Source of the DNA: Gemmata massiliana
GTDB lineage: Bacteria; Planctomycetota; Planctomycetia; Gemmatales; Gemmataceae
Assembly: GCF_901538265.1 (NCBI RefSeq)
Contig: NZ_LR593886.1
Span: 9,941,738 to 10,005,737 of the forward strand
Direction: 5' to 3'
DNA length: 64,000 bases
A program made the position numbers and the translations under genes. The stretch's first letter is position 1, and each line of letters begins with the position of its first letter. The notes below the pieces were generated by a model. That model was not told where the DNA came from and searched no databases. It saw only the letters and a program-made list of their open reading frames with translations. Of this stretch, positions 60,964-64,000 are shown in pieces.

Positions 60964-62646
60964 TCAAATGAAGGTCACGGTCGGGGCACTGGTGCCCGGG
61001 TTCTCGATCACCCCGACCATCGCGTCGAGGGCCGCGGCCACGCCGTCGATGTTCTTCGCCGAGTTCGGGTCCGGCTTCTTCGGCGCGATGTTGTTGTTGC
61101 GGTCCCGGATCACCTCGCAGTGCCCGATCTGCCAGTCCATCACGAGGTTCCCGGGGTGCTGAATGCTCCCGGCCCGCAACCGGCGCTCGAACTCGCACGC
61201 CAGGCCGGTCATTGTCATGATGTTCTGGCGCACCTCTTTGCGGTCCCCGACGACACCGGGAACGGACGCCGTGCCGAGGGATTCGCCCTCGTGCAGCGCC
61301 TGCGTCAGCTCGTTCGCGTAGTGCTCGTCGTAATAGAGGCACGTCACGTCGAGCTGGTTCCCGGTGATCGCGGCCCGGAGGTCCGCTTTCACCCGGGAAT
61401 AGTCCATCGTCCCGCCCGGGGTCAGGTTCAGGTGCCCCTCGGCGGCCCACGTCTCGAACGGGAACAGGTGCGCGCGCTCGCGGGCCGTCTGCTCCGGGAG
61501 CCAGAACACGGGCCAGAGGCGCAGGCACTCGTCCCCGTCCTCGGGCCACGGGAACAGGAACACGGCCGCGTTCATGTCCAGCTTGCGCGCCGCGTCGAAC
61601 CCGAGGTAGCACGAGCGCCCGGCCAGGTCCGCGAGCGTGTACCGCCGGGCGCCGCGCTCCCACGCGCGTTGGTCGAGCCACCGGGACACGGACCCGACCC
61701 AGATGTTGAGGCGCTCCTGCATGAAGATCGCGACCTTGCGCGGCTCGCTCTTGGAGCGCTCCCAGTCGGCCCGGTACTCGCTCGGTTTAATGAGCGTGCC
61801 CCACGCCGGGTTCGCGAGCTTCCCGTACTCGTCGAGGTTCTCGTCGATCTCGGTCGCGGTCGCCTTCTGGGGGGCCGCGTACTCGACGTGCAAGTAGTGC
61901 GGGTCGTTGACCCGGCCCTCGTTGACCTCGCGCCCGCGCTTGCACCGGCCGAACCCGGCCGACGAGGGATCGGTACCGGCCGTTGAGAACGACGTCTGAA
62001 GCGGCTCCTTCCGGGAGATCCCGGCGCGCCCGACCGCTTCCATCATCTGCAAATTGACGACGTGCATTTCGTCGATCGTGACCGACCCGTTGTACCCGTG
62101 CTTGGAATCGGCCCCGCGCTTGTTGTCCCCGGTCACCACCTGGAGCACGGACTTGCTCGGGAGGTGCGAGATCTGGAGGGACGTCATGTTGATCTTGCAG
62201 TCCTCGTCGAGCGCGGGCGACATCTGCACCATGTTGATCGCGTGCGTCTGGGCGATCTTCGCCTGCGTCCCGTCGTGGGCCATCATGTACACCTTCTGGC
62301 CCGGCTCGTTGTCGCCGCACAGGAGGTACAGGTTGTACGCCGCGGCGAGGGGCGACTTCCCGTTCTTCTTCGCCGCCCACAACCCCGCGTGCGTGAACCG
62401 CCGAATCCACTGATCCCATTCGTCGGACCAGCGCACCCACGAGAACAGCCGCATCAGGAACTCGCGCTGCGCGGGGTACAGCTCGAGCGGTTCGCCCGCC
62501 CGATCGCCCTCGTACAGACAGCAGTTCTCCTCAATCCAGCCGCACACGAACTCGCCGCGCTCCCCGTCGAAGCGCATCCCGGCCTTGGCCGCGCGTTCGT
62601 CGGCAACCGTGCGAATCCAGTTCTTCGTGTCGCGGTCGATCGTCAT
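60964..62646 (-). CDS. Phage terminase large subunit
   Basis: 560 residues. The packaging ATPase has the Walker A-like AKKNGKS at 92-98 and Walker B VTIDEMH at 189-195 with catalytic Glu193. The C-terminal nuclease part carries acidic residues typical of TerL (LGFDAARKLDMNA, CLYYDEHYANEL, NIDGVAAALDAMVG). ATG 62646 overlaps the previous stop (TAATG). A longer frame to 62808 is out of family. With the HNH protein nearby, cos-type packaging is suggested. Confidence 0.93.
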   Translation of the reverse strand: MTIDRDTKNWIRTVADERAAKAGMRFDGERGEFVCGWIEENCCLYEGDRAGEPLELYPAQREFLMRLFSWVRWSDEWDQWIRRFTHAGLWAAKKNGKSPLAAAYNLYLLCGDNEPGQKVYMMAHDGTQAKIAQTHAINMVQMSPALDEDCKINMTSLQISHLPSKSVLQVVTGDNKRGADSKHGYNGSVTIDEMHVVNLQMMEAVGRAGISRKEPLQTSFSTAGTDPSSAGFGRCKRGREVNEGRVNDPHYLHVEYAAPQKATATEIDENLDEYGKLANPAWGTLIKPSEYRADWERSKSEPRKVAIFMQERLNIWVGSVSRWLDQRAWERGARRYTLADLAGRSCYLGFDAARKLDMNAAVFLFPWPEDGDECLRLWPVFWLPEQTARERAHLFPFETWAAEGHLNLTPGGTMDYSRVKADLRAAITGNQLDVTCLYYDEHYANELTQALHEGESLGTASVPGVVGDRKEVRQNIMTMTGLACEFERRLRAGSIQHPGNLVMDWQIGHCEVIRDRNNNIAPKKPDPNSAKNIDGVAAALDAMVGVIENPGTSAPTVTFI

Positions 62647-62834
62647 TACTTCCCCTCGCGCGGGCGCATCACGTCGTAAGGCACCTTCTCGAAACAGAGC
62701 ACCGAGCGGACGTGTACCGCCGCCTCGGTGTCTGTCGCCCACGGGTGCCGAAACGCGAACACGGTGCCCGCGATGACCGCGTAGAGGAACGCGACCGCGG
62801 GAACACACGACACGATTTGTTTCACCCGGCGCAT
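62646..62834 (-). CDS. Small phage membrane protein between terminase subunits
   Basis: 62 residues with one hydrophobic helix (VSCVPAVAFLYAVIAGTVFAF) and a polar tail. Its ATG overlaps the TerS stop (TGATG) and its stop overlaps the TerL start (TAATG), so it is translated in series with both. Unusual location for a membrane protein; function unknown. Confidence 0.65.
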   Translation of the reverse strand: MRRVKQIVSCVPAVAFLYAVIAGTVFAFRHPWATDTEAAVHVRSVLCFEKVPYDVMRPREGK

Positions 62835-63307
62835 CACTTCTTTCCCTTCTTCGGCGGCCCGGCCTTGTCGAGCGCCGTCTTCGGCCGGGTCGCGACCTTC
62901 GCTTTCGCCGGTCCGGTCGCCTCGACGTGCAACTGCGCCCGGTCCGCGGGCGTCAGCCCGAATCGCTTCGCCAACCGGTCGAACGTCGCCGCGGCCGTGC
63001 TCGCCGCGTTCATCAGCCGGCCGTATTCGAGCGTGCCCGGCTTGGCCTTATCGAGCACCTCACCGACGCGCTGAATCCGCGCCCACCAACGGCACAGCTC
63101 GGCGAGCTGCTCGGCGTCCCGGTCCCGAACGATCCCCGCGAGGACAGCAACGACCCGATCCCAACACTGACTCGCCGGCCCCTTGAGATCGGCCGGTTTC
63201 GTGGGCAGTGCGACTGCTCCCGAGTCGTCGGGCTTCGTCCCGTGACGATCGGCGCGATACGTCCCGTCGAGCACATGCTTCTCGATCGGCTTCCGGTGTC
63301 GTCCCAT
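62834..63307 (-). CDS. Phage terminase small subunit, P27 family
   Basis: 157 residues. The start MGRHRKPIEKHVLDGTYRAD matches the P27 family's N-terminal signature (MGRxRKPxxxHxLxGTxRxD); a longer frame upstream adds residues without family resemblance. It would recognise the packaging site and recruit the large subunit. Between HNH and TerL as in cos phages. Confidence 0.88.
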   Translation of the reverse strand: MGRHRKPIEKHVLDGTYRADRHGTKPDDSGAVALPTKPADLKGPASQCWDRVVAVLAGIVRDRDAEQLAELCRWWARIQRVGEVLDKAKPGTLEYGRLMNAASTAAATFDRLAKRFGLTPADRAQLHVEATGPAKAKVATRPKTALDKAGPPKKGKK

Positions 63308-63453
63308 ATTCCCGAGCACCTCATTCGGGCCACCGCCCGGCACCGTCCCGGACGAAAAATGCCTCAGAATTTCGCCACGAAATATGCGAAGGGGGCCATG
63401 CGGTACTTTCGCCTCTGGGGGATGTCGGCAAACCCCCTACCCTCTGGCAAGTG

Positions 63454-63780
63454 TCAGGGCGACGCCCCTCGGTTCTTGGCGTGCCGGTCACGCGCGGACC
63501 GTGAGTTGTGGCACGACGTGCAGAGCGAACGGAAGTTCGTTTCGTCGTAACCACGCGGTCCCAGCGGGCCGAGGCCGTCGATGTGGTCCACACACGTTGC
63601 GGCCTCGATCCGCCCGCGCTCGGCGCACAGCACACACGTCGGGTGTTGCTGCAAGTACAGCTTGGACACCTTTGACCATCGAGCGGTGTACCCACGTTCG
63701 TGCCGAGTGCCCCGGGCCGCACTGGTGGGGCGCGGCTGGGGCTTCGGGTTGGGGCGGTACTGCTTGGGTCGGCTTGGCAT
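63454..63780 (-). CDS. Phage HNH endonuclease
   Basis: 108 residues. The zinc-bound HNH motif is visible: CVLCAERG, then CVDHIDGLGP, then NFRSLCTSCHNSRSARDRHA, with two pairs of Cys and the catalytic His in VDHIDG. HNH proteins next to terminase genes assist cos cleavage and packaging in many HK97-like phages. First gene of the late module in this window; 146 bases separate it from TerS. An AT-rich TAGAAT-like box precedes it. Confidence 0.9.
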   Translation of the reverse strand: MPSRPKQYRPNPKPQPRPTSAARGTRHERGYTARWSKVSKLYLQQHPTCVLCAERGRIEAATCVDHIDGLGPLGPRGYDETNFRSLCTSCHNSRSARDRHAKNRGASP

Positions 63781-64000
63781 TGCCGAATTCTACACAATAG
63801 GTTGTGACGATTCGATATCAGAAATCGATCGCTAAAGCCAATTGATCGGGAACGGACGTGCTTGGACCGGTTCCGGGCGGTAGAATGTGCGCGTTCTCGT
63901 GGTTGGTTTAGCTCGTCGCTCTGCGACAGGCTGATGTTGCGTCAGCCGAGCACATTCCACCACACTCGTCGCGAGGAACGCTGTTCCAGCACCGCTTACG
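63781..64000. other. Non-coding right end of the window
   Basis: About 220 bases. No gene is seen. Hairpin GGCTGA-TGTTGCG-TCAGCC lies near 63930-63950 and is not a tRNA (no T-arm, wrong base at 33). The late promoter of the phage may lie in the AT-rich stretch just after 63780. Confidence 0.3.

Larger units (their letters stand above)
35482..64000. mobile_element. Integrated tailed-phage element (prophage), right end outside the window
   Basis: A tailed-phage head-tail module with HK97-fold capsid, siphovirus-like by its tape measure and chaperones, occupies 39156-63780, all on the minus strand, in canonical order: HNH, TerS, TerL, portal, protease, capsid, connectors, tail tube, tail chaperones, tape measure, tail tip. 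The tRNA-Ala fragment at 35482 marks a plausible left end; the interval 35.5-39.1 kb contains a broken small gene, a winged-helix-like gene and a chemoreceptor. No integrase, repressor, replication or recognised endolysin gene is present, so at least one more module lies right of 64,000. If the boundary is wrong, a more conservative left edge is 39.15 kb. A gene transfer agent is less likely given the HNH, tRNA and glycosyltransferases. Confidence 0.75.

Noticed and set aside
39156-63780. Gene transfer agent instead of prophage
   Set aside because: The block has HNH, a tRNA-like gene, a moron, glycosyltransferases and a tRNA integration scar, which fit a phage better; it cannot be fully excluded without the right end.
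63920-63955. A tRNA-like hairpin at the right end of the window
   Set aside because: Seven-base loop but no T at position 33, no T-arm and no acceptor stem; an ordinary hairpin.
1-64000. CRISPR arrays, rRNA genes and insertion sequences
   Set aside because: No regularly spaced repeats, rRNA sequence or transposase-like frame was seen on either strand.

Overview
The window comes from a high-G+C planctomycete, most likely a Gemmata-like member of the Gemmataceae. This rests on family signatures read from the sequence: a prepilin-type DUF1559 protein, a surface protein carrying the planctomycete LEDR-type N-terminal motif with FG-GAP repeats, an ECF sigma factor extended by a membrane segment and the start of a WD40-like region, an FHA-GAF-sigma54 activator, and free-standing LRR and WD40 proteins.

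Positions 1-35,480 look like ordinary chromosome. They hold a partial ECF sigma factor; a four-gene ABC-2 export operon (1568-5536); a convergent operon encoding a DUF1559 protein, a small lipoprotein, an MFS permease and two tandem fusions of an ArsI/CadI-type VOC domain with an ArsM-like C-terminal half (10420-5551); an exported protein of unknown function; the sigma54 activator; leuD; a cytochrome P450; a second ABC-2 exporter; an FG-GAP surface protein; a CBM9-like/PQQ-dehydrogenase/cytochrome c fusion; LRR and WD40 proteins; a glycerophosphodiester phosphodiesterase; and a chemotaxis island (two divergent chemoreceptors and cheW). Long perfect inverted repeats, probably terminators, separate many of these units.

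At 35,482-35,526 the minus strand carries the 3' portion of a tRNA-Ala(GGC), from anticodon loop to the ACC end, with its 5' half replaced. This is the usual scar of integration into a tRNA gene, and its polarity puts the integrated element on the right. Inside this presumed boundary come AT-rich DNA, a small gene broken by an in-frame TGA, a small winged-helix-like gene, a third chemoreceptor (PAS-containing), and then from 39,156 to 63,780 a tailed-phage (HK97-fold, siphovirus-like) structural module read right to left. It contains HNH, TerS, TerL, portal, S49 protease, capsid, a degenerate-D-arm tRNA-Met-like gene, head-tail connectors, tail tube, tail chaperones joined by a lambda-type -1 frameshift site, tape measure, tail-tip proteins, two glycosyltransferases, a beta-helix protein, and a cassette made of an exported trypsin-like protease plus four micro-proteins. 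No integrase, repressor, replication gene or recognised endolysin lies in the window, so the element should continue past 64,000.

The most unusual features are the chemoreceptor apparently inside the prophage, the secreted serine protease cassette in a phage late region, the tail-chaperone frameshift heptamer, the phage tRNA, and the VOC/ArsM-like fusions. Functions are inferred from motifs and gene order only; no database search was possible.
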